DNA of 10,970 nucleotides from an uncultured bacterium. Lineage in GTDB: Bacteria > Patescibacteriota > Microgenomatia > UBA8517. Below are positions 1 through 6,055 of this stretch, piece by piece. The notes beneath the pieces were generated by a model. The model ran no database searches. It saw only the letters and a program-made list of their open reading frames with translations, and had not been told where the DNA came from. The stretch is taken from assembly GCA_937928235.1 (NCBI GenBank), contig CALEZE010000185.1, forward strand, positions 1 to 10,970. Direction: 5' to 3'. Made by a program: the position numbers and the translations under genes. Numbering within the stretch: the stretch's first letter is position 1; each line of letters opens with the position of its first letter.

Positions 1-1
1 T

Positions 2-787
2 GTTGTCTACTTGTTAGTTTTTGGTGTGTTTGGCTTTGCAATTGGGGCGATAGTTCCCGCTTTGATCGAACAAACCACGCGCCTCGTAAACGGTATGCCG
101 ACATATCTTAACAACCTTGGAATACCTGGATATATAAGCGACCAGTTGGTATCCCAGGGCTTGACTCAGCTTGGCAGTATTCCTGCACAAGTGGCAAGGA
201 TCACAATTTCCCTCTTTTCGAATGTGATTGGTGTAATAACAGTTCTCATTTTCGCGTTCTATTTGTTGCTTTCGAGAGAGGGGTTGGATAAACAATTAGG
301 TTTTTTGTTTGGTGACAAGAAAAGCAAGGAGATCACCAAAACAATAGATCTTTTGGAGAAAAAAATGGGAGGTTGGGCAAGGGGCCAGTTCTCATTGATG
401 ATGCTTGTTGGTTTTGCAACATATATTGGGCTTACAATTTTAGGCATTCCTTTTGCACTGCCACTGGCAATACTTTCCGGACTTTTTGAAATTGTTCCTT
501 ATGTCGGTCCATTTATTGCTGCAGTTCCTGCCGTTGCTGTTGCCCTCGGAATATCTCCAATTACAGGTTTGGCAACCGCAGCACTTGCTTTTTTGATTCA
601 ACAGATAGAGGCTTATGTTTTTGTTCCACGAGTGATGGAGAAGTCTGCTGGCGTTAGCCCAATTGTTACGCTTATATCTCTTGCAATTGGTTTTAGAGTC
701 GCCGGTGTTGTTGGGGTTATTATCTCCGTTCCTGTGGTCATTGCTTCATCTGTGCTGTTTAAACAGTATCTCTCCACCTCAAAATAG
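2..787 (+). CDS. AI-2E family transporter, 3' part
   Basis: The reading frame is open from base 2 and the true start lies upstream of the window; 261 residues are visible, so roughly the first quarter of a usual ~350-residue family member is missing. It is a polytopic inner-membrane protein of the AI-2E transporter family (PF01594), whose members are proposed permeases for autoinducer-2 or other small solutes; the substrate here cannot be told. Family signatures are the FEIVPYVGPFIAAVPA stretch (bases about 484-535) and, after a further hydrophobic segment, IQQIEAYVFVPRVM, followed by the Gly-rich last membrane helix ending in IISVPVVIASS. A soluble, charged stretch (LFGDKKSKEITKTIDLLEKK) sits between membrane segments, as is normal for the family. 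The stop is TAG. The rnpB promoter begins about 12 bases after it. The family call is secure; the substrate is not. Confidence 0.88.
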   Translation, partial: VVYLLVFGVFGFAIGAIVPALIEQTTRLVNGMPTYLNNLGIPGYISDQLVSQGLTQLGSIPAQVARITISLFSNVIGVITVLIFAFYLLLSREGLDKQLGFLFGDKKSKEITKTIDLLEKKMGGWARGQFSLMMLVGFATYIGLTILGIPFALPLAILSGLFEIVPYVGPFIAAVPAVAVALGISPITGLATAALAFLIQQIEAYVFVPRVMEKSAGVSPIVTLISLAIGFRVAGVVGVIISVPVVIASSVLFKQYLSTSK

Positions 788-799
788 TGTGCCTCAGTG

Positions 800-808
800 T
801 GGTATAAT
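800..808 (+). promoter_or_regulatory. Extended -10 promoter of rnpB
   Basis: TGGTATAAT is a perfect -10 hexamer (803-808) preceded by the extended TGn element (800-802). No good -35 hexamer lies 16-18 bases upstream (the bases there are A/C-rich), which fits an extended -10 promoter. Transcription would begin near 812-816, exactly where the RNase P RNA begins. The promoter sits in the short gap behind the transporter stop codon. Confidence 0.75.
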
Positions 809-812
809 ATAG

Positions 813-1136
813 GCTGCTGGAGGAAGGACAGCTACCCCGTTTTGGGGAGGAAAGTCCAGACAGCAGAAGGCAGGATGGGCGGCGTAAGCCGTCACCCGTA
901 AGGGCTGGTGCCCTGTTCCTAAAAAGAGCAGGGACATGCTTTGAATTAACAAGGCGTGAGAGCAACAGAGACGAGTCTTTTCCTTTTCTAACTGAAAAGG
1001 AGAGAGTGAAACGGGCAATCCCCTCCGCTGCAACCTCCGACCGGGGCGCTTGAGGATGCCTTCCCGAGCCCCAAGGATTGAGGGCCTAGAGAGATGGCTG
1101 TTTAAAACAGAATCTGGCTTACTCGCCTCCAGCAAG
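813..1136 (+). ncRNA. rnpB: RNase P RNA, bacterial type A-like
   Basis: This is the catalytic RNA of ribonuclease P, which trims the 5' leader from precursor tRNAs. Conserved landmarks occur in the right order: a short P3 hairpin CCCC-GTTTT-GGGG (835-847); the 5' core GAGGAAAGTCC just after it (near 847-857); the AGAGCAACAGAGAC core (about 959-972); GAGAGTGAAACGGGCAA in the middle (near 1002-1018); and the 3' core ACAGAATCTGGCTTA (1107-1121). The ends pair perfectly as helix P1: TGCTGGAGG (815-823) with CCTCCAGCA (1126-1134). ACAGC near 828-832 can pair with GCTGT near 1097-1101 as P2. About 320 nt is at the small end for a bacterial RNase P RNA. A terminator follows at once. Any protein reading frame across this region is an artefact of the RNA gene. 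Confidence 0.96.
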
Positions 1137-1171
1137 AAAAGGGCTCGCATTTAGCGAGCTTTTTTCTTGCT
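1131..1171 (+). terminator. rnpB intrinsic terminator (first)
   Basis: The core is GCTCGC (1143-1148), loop ATTTA, GCGAGC (1154-1159), followed by TTTTTT (1160-1165). With two G-U pairs the stem extends outward through the flanking A and T runs to 18 pairs, from AGCAAGAAAA (1131-1140) to TTTTCTTGCT (1162-1171). The outermost four bases of the left arm (AGCA, 1131-1134) are also the end of helix P1 of RNase P, so the fully extended stem would compete with P1. The A-tract/U-tract symmetry means it could also act on the opposite strand. Confidence 0.85.
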
Positions 1172-1178
1172 AACACCA

Positions 1179-1224
1179 GAGGGGAGCTATCGTTCTTTGC
1201 GAAGCAAAGGTTGATACTCGCCTC
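1179..1224 (+). other. Structured intergenic stem-loop behind rnpB
   Basis: The inner hairpin is CTTTGC-GAA-GCAAAG (1195-1200 with 1204-1209). It is enclosed by an imperfect outer stem in which 1179-1191 pairs with 1213-1224 as three blocks of four, three and four pairs (TATC/GATA, GAG/CTC, GAGG-side/CCTC-side), with one bulged C and one G-G mismatch. The right arm is most of the second copy of the rnpB 3' repeat. Together with the terminator that follows, this looks like a compact ~90-nt structured transcript end or small RNA. No promoter is visible directly in front of it, so it would be reached by read-through of the first terminator. Confidence 0.45.
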
Positions 1225-1227
1225 CAG

Positions 1228-1263
1228 CACAAAGGAGCTCACCGAAAGGTGGGCTTTTTTGTG
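1228..1263 (+). terminator. Second intrinsic terminator behind rnpB
   Basis: AGCTCACC (1236-1243), tetraloop GAAA, GGTGGGCT (1248-1255), then a T run to 1260. With G-U pairs the stem extends outward to CACAAA/TTTGTG, 16 pairs in all. It mirrors the design of the first terminator: a G/C core flanked by complementary A and T runs, starting directly after the CCTCCAGCA repeat. Confidence 0.85.
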
Positions 1264-1271
1264 GTACAAAC

Positions 1272-1301
1272 TTGACAAGCGTGTAAAAAATCAGTGAAAA
1301 T
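1272..1301 (+). promoter_or_regulatory. Possible promoter for the TM-helix protein gene
   Basis: A perfect -35 hexamer TTGACA (1272-1277) is followed 18 bases later by GAAAAT (1296-1301), a 4-of-6 match to the -10 consensus. The -35 is convincing and the -10 is poor. It lies just behind the second terminator, where a new transcript would be expected. A short hairpin CCCG(caaattta)CGGG at 1309-1324 would lie at the 5' end of the message. Confidence 0.4.
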
Positions 1302-1328
1302 TAGATATCCCGCAAATTTACGGGACTT

Positions 1329-1338
1329 AAGGGGGTGA
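1329..1338 (+). promoter_or_regulatory. Strong Shine-Dalgarno deciding a TTG start
   Basis: AAGGGGGTGA differs by one base from the ideal anti-16S complement AAGGAGGTGA and lies 7 bases before TTG at 1346. It fixes the start at TTG: the next in-frame ATG is 78 codons downstream, inside the protein. The identical 10-mer at the same spacing precedes the DUF5679 gene on the other strand. Confidence 0.88.
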
Positions 1339-1345
1339 GTATACT

Positions 1346-2029
1346 TTGAATTCATTATCAACTTGGCAAGGAGCACTACTCGCTTCTTGGAGTGAAGTAT
1401 GGGCTTCTTTTTTAGGGATTCTTCCTAGCATAATTGGCGCAATTGTCGTCTTTGCAATCGGTTTGATTCTGGCCTTCTGGGCCAAGAGATTAGTTGTCGA
1501 AGTTTTGAGACTTGCCCAGCTAGAGAAGCTTACCCAGTCAACAGGTGTAGATAAATATCTGTCTAAGGCAGATATAAAAATGACCCTTGTTGAGCTAATC
1601 GGAACTGTTGTCGAGTGGTTAGTAATCCTGGTATTTTTCTTGGCGGTTGTCGAGATTTTGGGACTAAGTGTTGTTTCCCAGGTACTATTCGCTGTTTTAG
1701 GGTTTATCCCTAATCTTTTAGCTGCTGTACTTATTTTTGCAGCCGGTTATATGGTGGCCGGACTTGCCGACGGTCTTGTTAGAGGCGCACTAGCTTCTGT
1801 AGACCATGAGGTAGCAAAACCGCTTGGTAGACTAGCAAGATGGGTTATTCTTTTGATTGCCCTATTTGCAGCAATTGACCAATTGCAAATTGCACAAGGT
1901 CTAATTGCAACATTCTTCCAAGGACTAACCTACACAGTAGTCTTAGTAGTGGGTCTTTCAGTAGGACTCGGTGCTAAAGATGTTGTAGGAAAGGTTTTGG
2001 ACAGCTGGTACAAGAAAATTAGTAAGTAA
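1346..2029 (+). CDS. Conserved TM-helix protein, mechanosensitive-channel-like
   Basis: A 227-residue polytopic membrane protein with the tandem 'conserved TM helix' repeat (PF05552 type) found in CmpX/MscS-like small-conductance channel proteins. The repeat is visible by eye: FLGILPSIIGAIVVFAIG (residues 22-39) recurs as VLGFIPNLLAAVLIFAAG (117-134), and a third, weaker unit runs from TFFQGLTYTV to GLGAKDVVGKVL (189-218). Further hydrophobic segments lie at about 85-105 and 165-180. The soluble beta-domain of classical MscS is absent, so this is only the membrane part. Its role in osmotic release or ion conduction is inferred from the family. The start is TTG, chosen because of the strong ribosome binding site. 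It appears to be transcribed alone, between the rnpB terminators and a terminator at 2076. Confidence 0.85.
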   Translation: MNSLSTWQGALLASWSEVWASFLGILPSIIGAIVVFAIGLILAFWAKRLVVEVLRLAQLEKLTQSTGVDKYLSKADIKMTLVELIGTVVEWLVILVFFLAVVEILGLSVVSQVLFAVLGFIPNLLAAVLIFAAGYMVAGLADGLVRGALASVDHEVAKPLGRLARWVILLIALFAAIDQLQIAQGLIATFFQGLTYTVVLVVGLSVGLGAKDVVGKVLDSWYKKISK

Positions 2030-2034
2030 CCTGA

Positions 2035-2052
2035 AGCTGGCACACGCCAGCT
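2035..2052 (+). other. Perfect 7-bp hairpin after the TM-helix gene
   Basis: AGCTGGC (2035-2041), loop ACAC, GCCAGCT (2046-2052), beginning six bases after the stop codon. ACCT/AGGT further out can add pairs across an internal loop. No T run follows, so by itself it is not an intrinsic terminator. It may protect the 3' end of the message or act together with the terminator 24 bases downstream. Confidence 0.6.
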
Positions 2053-2075
2053 AGTTAGGTTAAGATACCAGTAAC

Positions 2076-2112
2076 AACCAGCATCTCCCATTAGGGAGAG
2101 CTGGTTTGTTTT
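2076..2112 (+). terminator. Terminator or leader hairpin next to the HAD start
   Basis: AACCAGC (2076-2082), a bulged A, and TCTCCC (2084-2089), with loop ATTA, pair with GGGAGA (2094-2099) and GCTGGTT (2100-2106): 13 pairs in all, followed by TGTTTT. This has the form of an intrinsic terminator for the gene at 1346-2029. It ends only six bases before the ATG at 2119. Either the next gene is expressed by read-through, or its message starts upstream (TAAGAT at 2061-2066 is a weak -10 candidate) and carries this hairpin as an attenuating leader. Confidence 0.7.
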
Positions 2113-2118
2113 AACAAA

Positions 2119-2745
2119 ATGAAAGAAAGAACAGTCTATTTCGATATTGACGGTTTGCTAACCGATTCCAAGAAGCTTGCTAGTATACACAAAGCGGCTT
2201 TGTTACCACTTGTTGGCGCCCCAGAAAGTGATTTTAGTAGTGCGGTAGATGACTACTATAGAAATAGAAAAAGAACCGAGTTTGACCCGGTAGACTTTAC
2301 GGCCCTGTTATCAGACAGGTTTGCTGTCGGACAGGAAGTTCTCTTGGCAGTATATGAAGATAGTGAGCCCTACAAAGAAGCTTTTTATAATGACGCTTTT
2401 TTCGCGTTCGAAAATATATCAAAGCTAGGAAATGAGATGGGTGCATATTCAGAGGCTGCTAACCCCGAACACCAAATGAGAAAAATCGCTATTCCAGGTG
2501 CAACAAAGTTTATGGAAAAAGGTTCGATTTTGATTTTGGCCAACAAAACAACTCCGGAAAGTATCGCGCTTGTGGGTAACGGAATTGTGGTTGACGACAA
2601 AGTTGAGGTCGTTGAAGCAGTAAAAACTTTAACCAAAGAAGGCGCTATTCCTATACTAGTAGACAGGGAAGGAAACAAGAGTGCTTCCGGTGTCGAGGAG
2701 ATAGGCGATTTAACCGAACTCCCCGACTTAGTCAAAAAGTTGTAA
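2119..2745 (+). CDS. HAD-like hydrolase
   Basis: A 208-residue protein of the haloacid dehalogenase superfamily. Motif I is YFDIDGLLTDS, giving the nucleophile Asp9 and the acid/base Asp11. It begins so close to the N terminus that ATG 2119 must be the start or very near it. An all-helical cap-like insert spans about residues 18-100. The C-terminal Rossmann part ends in GIVVDDKVEVVEAV (residues 155-168) followed by EGAIPILVDREG, matching the usual motif IV pattern, with Asp159/Asp160 as the likely metal ligands. Motif III Lys is probably Lys122 or Lys130. Substrate is unknown: phosphoglycolate-, nucleotide- or sugar-phosphatase activity are all possible. There is no Shine-Dalgarno, and a terminator-like hairpin ends six bases upstream. 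comM follows after eight bases, so co-transcription is likely. Confidence 0.78.
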   Translation: MKERTVYFDIDGLLTDSKKLASIHKAALLPLVGAPESDFSSAVDDYYRNRKRTEFDPVDFTALLSDRFAVGQEVLLAVYEDSEPYKEAFYNDAFFAFENISKLGNEMGAYSEAANPEHQMRKIAIPGATKFMEKGSILILANKTTPESIALVGNGIVVDDKVEVVEAVKTLTKEGAIPILVDREGNKSASGVEEIGDLTELPDLVKKL

Positions 2746-2753
2746 GTACTTAA

Positions 2754-4289
2754 ATGCTTGCCAAAATAACCTCGGGTGCAACGCTGGGGCTTGATGCCAC
2801 TCTGGTTGATGTGGAAGTGGATATTGCAGAACAAGGATTGCCAAGTTTCACAATTGTCGGCTTACCAGACAAAGCGGTAGAAGAATCTAGGGAACGAGTC
2901 CGTTCGGCTATCAAGAACACCGGGGCGGATTTTCCTTCTTCAAGAATCACTGTAAACCTGGCTCCTGCCGACCTGCCAAAGGCTGGCCCCGCATACGATC
3001 TGCCTATCGCCTTAGGGATTCTTATCGCTTCTGGTCAAATAAGTGTGGATGTTAAAGACGCACTCTTTTTCGGAGAAATGTCTTTGGATGGCGGGCTTCG
3101 CCATACCAATGGAATCCTCCCCATGGCGTATCTTGCAAAAGGGAAAAAATTTAAAAAGATCTATGTTCCGGAAGTAAACAAGAGCGAGGCTTCTGTTGTT
3201 TCGGGGGTCACGGTTTATCCTATTGATTCACTACTTACCTTAATACGCCATTTTTCTGGCGCGGTGCAGGTTCCGGCGGCAAAACAGGTAGCTTTAAAAA
3301 GTTTGCTAAAAACCTCAGAGGCAGAATTCGACTTCTCCGAAATTATTGGTCAGGAGCAGGCCAAAAGAGCAATGCAAATAGCAGCCGCTGGAGGTCATAA
3401 CATATTCATGCGGGGAACACCCGGTTCCGGAAAAACAATGTTGGCAAGGGCGCTGCCCGGAATTTTGCCGACCCTAACAGAAGACGAGGCACTTGAAGTC
3501 ACCAAGATTTACTCGATTACCGGCAATTTGCAACCAGGACAAGCCATTGTTACTAGCAGATCCTTCAGAAGTCCGCACCACACAACCAGTAGAATAGGTC
3601 TCATTGGCGGTGGTAGTAATCCATCACCAGGAGAAGTTTCGTTGGCACACAGAGGAGTTCTCTTCTTGGACGAGTTTCCGGAATTTCCCAGAAATGTTTT
3701 GGAAAGCTTGAGGCAGCCGATGGAAGATGGAGTGGTAACAATTTCAAGAGCCAAGGGCACCGTGACATATCCGGCACAATTTGTGCTTGCTGCTGCAAGT
3801 AATCCCTGCCCCTGTGGTTACTACGGGGACAAGCAAAAGTCATGTAAGTGTCTCCCTGGGCAAATTAGCAGGTATCAAAAGCGTGTTTCTGGACCAATCC
3901 TTGATAGGATAGATATCCACATTGAAGTGCCCTCTGTTGAAACACAGAAACTTATTGGTAAAAGTAAGGCTGGCGGCAAGACCTCTTCCGAAATACAAAA
4001 AGCAGTTCAAAAGGCAAGAGATATTCAGCTTAATAGATTTAAAGGAACCAAAATCAAGTCAAATAGCGAAATGAGCACAAAAGAAGTCAAAGAGTTGTGC
4101 AAACTATCCGATGATTGTCAGACAATGCTTCGGAGTGCGGTTTCTGCCATGGGGCTTTCTGCGCGAAGCTATTTTAATGTTTTAAAAGTGTCAAGAACAA
4201 TAGCGGATCTTTCCGGCGAGAATGAAATCTTGGTTAACCATGTAGCCGAGGCACTCCAGTACCGCCCAAACGAGGATTTACTTCTTTGA
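2754..4289 (+). CDS. comM: ComM/YifB family Mg-chelatase-like AAA+ ATPase
   Basis: At 511 residues this is full length for the YifB/ComM family. ComM is a hexameric helicase that extends heteroduplex formation during natural transformation, and the sequence is collinear with that family. The N-terminal ChlI-like domain (1-170) opens with the typical LGLDATLVDVEVDIAEQGLP and VGLPDKAVEESRERVRSA. The Mg-chelatase AAA+ core carries Walker A GTPGSGKT (221-228) and Walker B LFLDEF (303-308). A cysteine cluster C352-P-C354 and C364-K-C366 follows in NPCPCGYYGDKQKSCKC, then DRIDIHIEVP (384-393). The C-terminal domain ends in the usual RSYFNVLKVSRTIADL and HVAEALQYRP. The start ATG has no Shine-Dalgarno. 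Uptake of DNA fits the type IV pilus/ComEC machinery common in Patescibacteria, but those genes are not in the window. Confidence 0.95.
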   Translation: MLAKITSGATLGLDATLVDVEVDIAEQGLPSFTIVGLPDKAVEESRERVRSAIKNTGADFPSSRITVNLAPADLPKAGPAYDLPIALGILIASGQISVDVKDALFFGEMSLDGGLRHTNGILPMAYLAKGKKFKKIYVPEVNKSEASVVSGVTVYPIDSLLTLIRHFSGAVQVPAAKQVALKSLLKTSEAEFDFSEIIGQEQAKRAMQIAAAGGHNIFMRGTPGSGKTMLARALPGILPTLTEDEALEVTKIYSITGNLQPGQAIVTSRSFRSPHHTTSRIGLIGGGSNPSPGEVSLAHRGVLFLDEFPEFPRNVLESLRQPMEDGVVTISRAKGTVTYPAQFVLAAASNPCPCGYYGDKQKSCKCLPGQISRYQKRVSGPILDRIDIHIEVPSVETQKLIGKSKAGGKTSSEIQKAVQKARDIQLNRFKGTKIKSNSEMSTKEVKELCKLSDDCQTMLRSAVSAMGLSARSYFNVLKVSRTIADLSGENEILVNHVAEALQYRPNEDLLL

Positions 4290-4307
4290 TTTGATAGAAT
4301 TAAGACC

Positions 4308-4760
4308 ATGAGACTTGTAATACAAAGGGTAAAGAGTGCATCCGTCAGTGTTGTCGAGACGGGCAAAGAAGTTGGGGCAGTTGAACTTGGGCTTTTTATA
4401 CTAGTTGGAGTTGGCGAAGAAGATACCAAGAAGGACGCTGAGGAGTTGGCAGAAAAAGTTGCAAAGCTCCGTGTTATGGCGGATGCTGAAGATAAGATGA
4501 ACCTTTCCGTAAAAGATGCGGGAGCAAAAGTACTGGCAGTTTCTCAATTCACGCTTTACGCCGATTTGTCAAAAGGCAACAGACCGTCTTTTGTTAAAGC
4601 GGCCAAGCCCGAACTTGCCAAGGAAATTTATGAGCACTTTGTATCTAATTTGGGAGAGCTAGGCGTTGAGGTGGAAACTGGAAGTTTTGGAGACTATATG
4701 AATATTTCTGCAGAACTAGATGGTCCAGTTACAATTATTATTGATACCAAACAAAAATGA
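4308..4760 (+). CDS. dtd: D-aminoacyl-tRNA deacylase
   Basis: A 150-residue DTD1-type enzyme that hydrolyses D-amino acids (D-Tyr and others) and mis-charged glycine from tRNA. Family hallmarks are the N-terminal MRLVIQRVKSASV, RVMADAEDKMNLSV (55-68), the SQFTLYADLSKGNRPSF motif (79-95), in which the SQFTLYA segment forms part of the active site, and the Gly-cis-Pro proofreading motif in DGPVT (138-142). Length is normal (about 145-150). Lys63-Met64-Asn65 in the conserved position supports an intact enzyme. It starts 18 bases after comM. Its TGA stop overlaps the next ATG as ATGA, so the CAP gene is likely translationally coupled. No clear Shine-Dalgarno is seen. Confidence 0.95.
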   Translation: MRLVIQRVKSASVSVVETGKEVGAVELGLFILVGVGEEDTKKDAEELAEKVAKLRVMADAEDKMNLSVKDAGAKVLAVSQFTLYADLSKGNRPSFVKAAKPELAKEIYEHFVSNLGELGVEVETGSFGDYMNISAELDGPVTIIIDTKQK

Positions 4761-5377
4761 AAATTTCCTGGAAAAATATTTTCACTACTGTCTTTAAGAT
4801 TTTTGTGACCGCAACCTTTTTCTCCATTATTTTTGGAGCGCACTACTGGGGTTATTACAAAGGATATGAAGAAGGGGTTTATGAAACGGCCACACACTAC
4901 GAAGAAACGCTTAAAAATTATGTAAGCAGTGAGGAAAGTGTTGCCCTGGAACCCACAAGCTCGCCTGCTCCAACTCCTAGACCAAGGAGCACGGGGCAAG
5001 TGGCAGCCGTTTGGGGAGGTCCGGATTTGTGGGAGGCCGTTAACCAAAGGAGGAAAGAACTAGGGGTAAATCCTTTAGGAACAAAAAGCGAACTTTGCAC
5101 AATTGCTTCAATCCGTTTAAACGAGCTTTTAGAAGCGGGGAAGCTAGATGGCCATGAAGGATTTAGTAGCCTACCCGAGAGAAGAGAGGATCTTAAGTGG
5201 ATTTTTGAAACCTACAACATAAGTGAGTTTTTGGTTTCGGGGGCCACTTCGGCGGACGATGCAGTTAATTTGTGGGAAAACACTTTGGGCCACAAAAAAC
5301 TCCTAACCGGAGGGGAATATGTTTGGGGCTGTACATACGCACAAAATACCTTCGGAGTAGCTATAGCAGCCTACTAA
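4757..5377 (+). CDS. Membrane-anchored CAP/SCP-domain protein
   Basis: A 206-residue protein with one N-terminal hydrophobic segment (about residues 8-29) after a lysine-containing start, acting as a signal anchor or uncleaved signal peptide. A charged stretch, then a Ser/Pro-rich linker (EPTSSPAPTPRPRSTG, 65-80), leads to a C-terminal CAP (SCP/PR1) domain from about 90 to the end. CAP features are LWEAVNQRRKELGVNPL (first helix), LCTIASIRLNELLEAGKLDGHEGF with His133/Glu134, and W173-ENTLGHKKLL with His179, followed by VWGCTYAQNTFGVAIAAY as the closing strands. The usual GENIA motif is altered to YNISEFL. Cys114 and Cys192 could form a disulfide. Extracytoplasmic location is inferred; activity is unknown. 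The start overlaps the dtd stop (ATGA). The stop codon directly abuts that of the convergent nth gene. Confidence 0.85.
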   Translation: MKISWKNIFTTVFKIFVTATFFSIIFGAHYWGYYKGYEEGVYETATHYEETLKNYVSSEESVALEPTSSPAPTPRPRSTGQVAAVWGGPDLWEAVNQRRKELGVNPLGTKSELCTIASIRLNELLEAGKLDGHEGFSSLPERREDLKWIFETYNISEFLVSGATSADDAVNLWENTLGHKKLLTGGEYVWGCTYAQNTFGVAIAAY

Positions 5378-5977
5378 TTACAACAAGTCGTTTTCCCTAA
5401 GGAAATTTTCCAGCTTCTTTTTGCTAGTAAATTGTCTTCCGATAGAAACAAACAGGCGGTTTGTGTCGCTCCAATATTTTTTAGGAAGAATTTTTGTTAA
5501 CTCTTTCTCGGTTTGTTCAGGCGTTTTGGTGTTCGCCCAGCCTAAAAGGTTGCTTATCTTGTGGACATGGGTGTCGACAGCTATAGCTGGTGTGCTAAAT
5601 GCTCTATTTAAAACAAGGTTGGCAGTTTTTCTTCCAACTCCCGGAAGCTCCATCAAGCCTTCTCTGTCCTTGGGTATTTTGTAATCTTTTTCAGATAACA
5701 AATTAACTAAAGCTTCCAAGTGCTTTGCTTTGGTTTTATAAAATCCGACAGGGTATATGAGTTTTTCAATATCTCCTTTCTTTAACTTGCCCAAAGTTTG
5801 CAAGTCTGGAGCTTTCTTGAACAGCCTCTGTGAGGCTTTAAGAGTGACATCGTCGTTGGTCCGGGAAGAGAGGATGGTGGAAACAAGTGTCTTGTATGGA
5901 TGGCTGCCAAATATCTCAAGAGGAACTAGTTCATAATTTTTCCTAAAAACCGAAAATACTTCTTTGAAGTTATGCAT
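5378..5977 (-). CDS. nth: Endonuclease III-type DNA glycosylase lacking the Fe-S cluster
   Basis: A 199-residue base-excision-repair glycosylase/AP lyase of the HhH-GPD superfamily, specific in known relatives for oxidised pyrimidines. The helix-hairpin-helix is LPGVGRKTANLVLN (111-124), with Lys117 the Schiff-base nucleophile, and AVDTHVHK supplies the catalytic Asp135. SSRTND (37-42) replaces the SAQATD of E. coli Nth, as in archaeal-type enzymes. The striking feature is the C terminus: after FVSIGRQFTSKKKLENFL the chain ends without the four cysteines (C-X6-C-X2-C-X5-C) of the usual [4Fe-4S] loop, and the whole protein has no cysteine. The start ATG is preceded by TCTCCAAT on the coding strand, with no Shine-Dalgarno. 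TAAGAT about 12 bases upstream could be a -10, which would give an almost leaderless message. It ends flush against the CAP gene. Confidence 0.92.
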   Translation of the reverse strand: MHNFKEVFSVFRKNYELVPLEIFGSHPYKTLVSTILSSRTNDDVTLKASQRLFKKAPDLQTLGKLKKGDIEKLIYPVGFYKTKAKHLEALVNLLSEKDYKIPKDREGLMELPGVGRKTANLVLNRAFSTPAIAVDTHVHKISNLLGWANTKTPEQTEKELTKILPKKYWSDTNRLFVSIGRQFTSKKKLENFLRENDLL

Positions 5978-5997
5978 ATTGGAGATATCTTACAATC

Positions 5998-6034
5998 AAA
6001 AGGGCCACTCAGACGAATCTGAGGGAACCCTTTT
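5998..6034 (-). terminator. Terminator behind the DUF5679 gene
   Basis: Read on the minus strand, AAAAGGG pairs with CCCTTTT as an outer stem, and CTCAGA-TTCG-TCTGAG forms the inner hairpin with a UUCG loop; a small internal loop separates the two. The T run is short (four) and lies within the stem, so it should work on either strand. It lies 21 bases below the DUF5679 stop and separates it from nth. Confidence 0.68.
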
Positions 6035-6055
6035 GGTTAAGTTTCAAAATCGAAC

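Larger units (their letters stand above)
1120..1229 (+). repeat. Exact 15-nt direct repeat of the rnpB 3' end
   Basis: TACTCGCCTCCAGCA occurs at 1120-1134, as the 3' strand of RNase P helix P1 and its approach, and again without mismatch at 1215-1229. The copies are 95 bases apart and the first terminator lies between them. Each copy is immediately followed by an intrinsic terminator. The second copy could in principle pair with the same P1 5' strand (815-823). It can also pair locally with 1179-1191. Origin and function are not known. Confidence 0.85.

Noticed and set aside
794..1150. Minus-strand 118-codon open frame over rnpB
   Set aside because: It lies entirely on the RNase P RNA gene, whose conserved cores explain the sequence. 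The translation has no recognisable domain and no ribosome binding site.
1120..1229. A real integrated element between the two 15-nt repeats
   Set aside because: Only 80 bases lie between the copies, with no integrase or cargo. At most it is a remnant, so it is reported as a repeat and not as a mobile element.
2385..2834. Minus-strand 149-codon frame across the HAD and comM junction
   Set aside because: It is antisense to two well-supported genes, has a serine/isoleucine-rich shadow composition and has no start signal.
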